Source of the DNA: an uncultured Collinsella sp.
GTDB lineage: Bacteria > Actinomycetota > Coriobacteriia > Coriobacteriales > Coriobacteriaceae
Reading direction: 5' to 3'
Length of the DNA: 5,204 nt
NCBI GenBank assembly: GCA_900552395.1
Contig: URZJ01000135.1
Span: 1 to 5,204 of the forward strand
Part shown: positions 3,386 to 5,204 of the stretch, piece by piece
How the letters are laid out: every line of letters begins with the position of its first letter
Numbering within the stretch: position 1 is the first letter of the stretch
Program-made: the position numbers and the translations under genes
The notes under the pieces: model-generated
What the model saw: the letters and a program-made list of their open reading frames with translations, nothing else
What the model was told of the DNA's origin: nothing
The model's database searches: none

Positions 3386-5204
3386 ATGACCCAGCCCCTG
3401 CCCTGGGAAAAGAATGCCGCGGTACCCGTGCCGCCCGCGCCGGAACCCGTGCCGCTCGATGCATACACCGCCCCCGCCGCGCCGGAGTCCGAGCTCGTCC
3501 CGCTCGACATCTACGACGCTCCCGCGCCGGCGCCCAAGCCTGTCAAGCCGCTCGTCGACATCGACAGCCTTAACCCCGCCCAGCGCGAGGCCGTCCTGAC
3601 CACCGAGGGCCCGTTGCTGGTCCTTGCCGGTGCTGGCTCGGGCAAGACCCGCGTCTTGACCTTCCGCATCGCTCATATGCTCGGCGACCTGGGCGTTAAG
3701 CCTTGGCAGGTTCTTGCCATCACGTTTACCAACAAGGCCGCTGCCGAGATGCGCGAGCGTCTGGCGGCACTCATCCCAAGCGGCACTCGTGGCATGTGGG
3801 TGTGCACCTTCCATGCCATGTGCGTGCGCATGCTGCGCGAGGACGCCGACCTGCTGGGCTATACCGGTCAGTTCACCATCTACGATGACGACGACTCAAA
3901 GCGCATGGTGCGCGACATTATGCAGGCGCTCGGCATTGAGCAAAAGCAGTTCCCCATCAACATGATCCGCAGCAAGATCAGCTCGGCCAAAAACGCCATG
4001 ATTGGGCCCGAGGACATGCTCAAATCCGCTGACAGCCCCAATGACAAAAAGGCCGCGCAGGTCTACTTGGAGCTGGAGCGCCGCCTGCGCGCCGCCAACG
4101 CGATGGACTTCGACGACCTGCTCGTGCGCACGCTCGAGCTGCTGCGCACCCGCCCCGAGGTGCTCGACAAGTATCAAGAGCGCTTCCGCTACATTAGCGT
4201 CGACGAGTATCAGGACACCAACCACGTCCAGTACGAGATCGCCAACCTGCTGGCCGCCAAGTACCAAAACCTTATGGTCGTGGGCGACGACGACCAGTCC
4301 ATTTACAGCTGGCGTGGCGCCGACATCACCAACATCCTGGACTTTGAGCAGGACTTTAAAAACTGCAAGACCGTCAAGCTGGAGCAGAACTATCGCTCTA
4401 CGGGCCATATCCTGAGCGCCGCCAATGCCGTTGTTCGCCACAACTCGCAGCGCAAGGACAAGCGCCTGTTTACGGCCGAGGGCGATGGCGAGAAGATTCA
4501 GGCTTTCCAGGCAAGCGACGAGCGCGACGAGGGTCGCTGGATTGCCGGCGAGATCGAGAAGCTGCATGCCAAGGGTACGAGCTACGACGATATTGCCGTG
4601 TTCTACCGCACCAACGCCCAGTCGCGTATCCTCGAAGATATGTTCCTGCGCGCGGGCGTGCCCTACAAGATCGTCGGCGGCACGCGATTCTTCGACCGCG
4701 CCGAGATCCGCGATGTCATGGCCTACCTCAAGATGATCGTGAACCCGGCCGACGAGATGAGCGTCAAGCGCGTCATCAACACGCCGCGCCGCGGCATCGG
4801 CTCCACCTCGATCCAAAAGATCGAGCAGCTGGCGCGCGACAACCGCTGCTCGTTCTTCCAGGCCTGCGAGATCGCAACAGCCGAGACGGGCATGTTTAGT
4901 GCCAAGGTGCGCAACGGCCTGTCGAGTTTTGTGGCGCTGGTGCGCGAGGGCCGTCGCATGGACGGCGAGCTCAAGGATGTCGTCGAGATGATTGTCGACA
5001 AGACGGGCCTGCTGCAGGCGTTTCGCGCCGAGGGCACCATGGAGTCCGAGAGCCGCGCCGAGAACATCCAGGAATTCCTGGGCGTCGCCGCCGAATTTGA
5101 GGAGACGCACGAGGATATCGAGGGCACGCTCGAGAGTCTAGAAGAGCTGCGCGCAGCCGGTGTTGCCGACGTGCCTGCCGGCGCCGAGTCCGAGCCCGTC
5201 GTGG
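3386..5204 (+). CDS. pcrA: PcrA/UvrD-type superfamily 1A DNA helicase, 3' truncated by window end
   Basis: 606 residues are visible and the reading frame is still open at the window end. This is an ATP-dependent 3'-5' DNA helicase of the kind used in excision repair, clearance of recombination intermediates and replication of rolling-circle elements. Motifs in order: Q-motif LNPAQREAV (62-70), Walker A AGAGSGKT (81-88), motif Ia AITFTNKAAAEM (111-122), TFHAM (141-145), motif II VDEYQDT (272-278), motif III GDDDQSIYSWRGA (300-312), motif IV LEQNYRS (332-338) and YRTNAQSR (407-414). Motifs V and VI and the C-terminal tail lie beyond the edge. The ATG is fixed by GAGGAG 6 bases upstream. That start gives about 60 residues of Pro/Ala-rich sequence before the Q-motif, where typical PcrA proteins have about 10. 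The extension contains a duplicated VPLD-x-Y-x-AP motif (22-30 and 38-46). UvrD is an alternative name for the same group. Helicase identity is very secure. Confidence 0.95.
   Translation, partial: MTQPLPWEKNAAVPVPPAPEPVPLDAYTAPAAPESELVPLDIYDAPAPAPKPVKPLVDIDSLNPAQREAVLTTEGPLLVLAGAGSGKTRVLTFRIAHMLGDLGVKPWQVLAITFTNKAAAEMRERLAALIPSGTRGMWVCTFHAMCVRMLREDADLLGYTGQFTIYDDDDSKRMVRDIMQALGIEQKQFPINMIRSKISSAKNAMIGPEDMLKSADSPNDKKAAQVYLELERRLRAANAMDFDDLLVRTLELLRTRPEVLDKYQERFRYISVDEYQDTNHVQYEIANLLAAKYQNLMVVGDDDQSIYSWRGADITNILDFEQDFKNCKTVKLEQNYRSTGHILSAANAVVRHNSQRKDKRLFTAEGDGEKIQAFQASDERDEGRWIAGEIEKLHAKGTSYDDIAVFYRTNAQSRILEDMFLRAGVPYKIVGGTRFFDRAEIRDVMAYLKMIVNPADEMSVKRVINTPRRGIGSTSIQKIEQLARDNRCSFFQACEIATAETGMFSAKVRNGLSSFVALVREGRRMDGELKDVVEMIVDKTGLLQAFRAEGTMESESRAENIQEFLGVAAEFEETHEDIEGTLESLEELRAAGVADVPAGAESEPVV

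Noticed and set aside
3142..3814. Two - strand frames covering the helicase leader and N-terminus (122 and 148 codons)
   Set aside because: One is antisense to the uppP terminator, the helicase promoter region and the Pro/Ala-rich extension; the other is antisense to the extension and the Walker A region. Their Gly/Ser- and Gly/Arg-rich composition is explained by complementing GC-rich sequence.
3896..5110. 404-codon open frame on the - strand opposite the helicase
   Set aside because: It lies wholly antisense to a helicase with all its motifs in place. Its Leu/Val/Ala/His-rich composition is what GC-rich codon bias produces on the reverse strand, and it shows no recognisable domain.

Overview
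The window is GC-rich bacterial chromosomal DNA with compact genes, short intergenic gaps and strong Shine-Dalgarno sites. The base composition, codon use and protein flavour suggest a high-GC gut actinobacterium of the Coriobacteriia, most like Collinsella. That is an inference without any database comparison. No mobile element, CRISPR array, tRNA or rRNA was seen.

Layout, left to right. (1) At 2-217 is the C-terminal DNA-binding half of an OmpR-type response regulator, cut by the window edge. Nine bases later comes a small BceS-like intramembrane-sensing histidine kinase (227-1270), so the two form one translationally coupled operon on the + strand. (2) At 1271-1491 is a convergent intergenic region. 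It holds a hairpin terminator that can work in both directions and a striking, very GC-rich long imperfect stem (1386-1478, with extra pairing out to 1369-1499) lying in the 3' UTR of the next gene. (3) A universal stress protein of the ATP-binding type is on the - strand (1492-1929). (4) At 1930-2177 is the divergent control region between usp and uppP, with a perfect inverted repeat and a terminator-like hairpin. (5) uppP (2178-3158, +) encodes undecaprenyl-pyrophosphate phosphatase. It starts with TTG and carries an unusual acidic insertion. (6) A textbook terminator follows at 3206-3246. (7) A candidate promoter and a short leader lead into a PcrA/UvrD-type DNA helicase (3386 to the window end, 3' truncated) with a proline/alanine-rich N-terminal extension of about 60 residues.

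How the genes may work together: the BceRS-like two-component pair and UppP both belong to the biology of undecaprenyl pyrophosphate and bacitracin-type envelope stress. Their proximity is suggestive, but they are separate transcription units. The stress protein and the helicase appear to be ordinary neighbours. I see no clear sign of a new multi-gene system. The most unexplained features are the long stem after usp, the extra N-terminal region of the helicase and the insertion in UppP.
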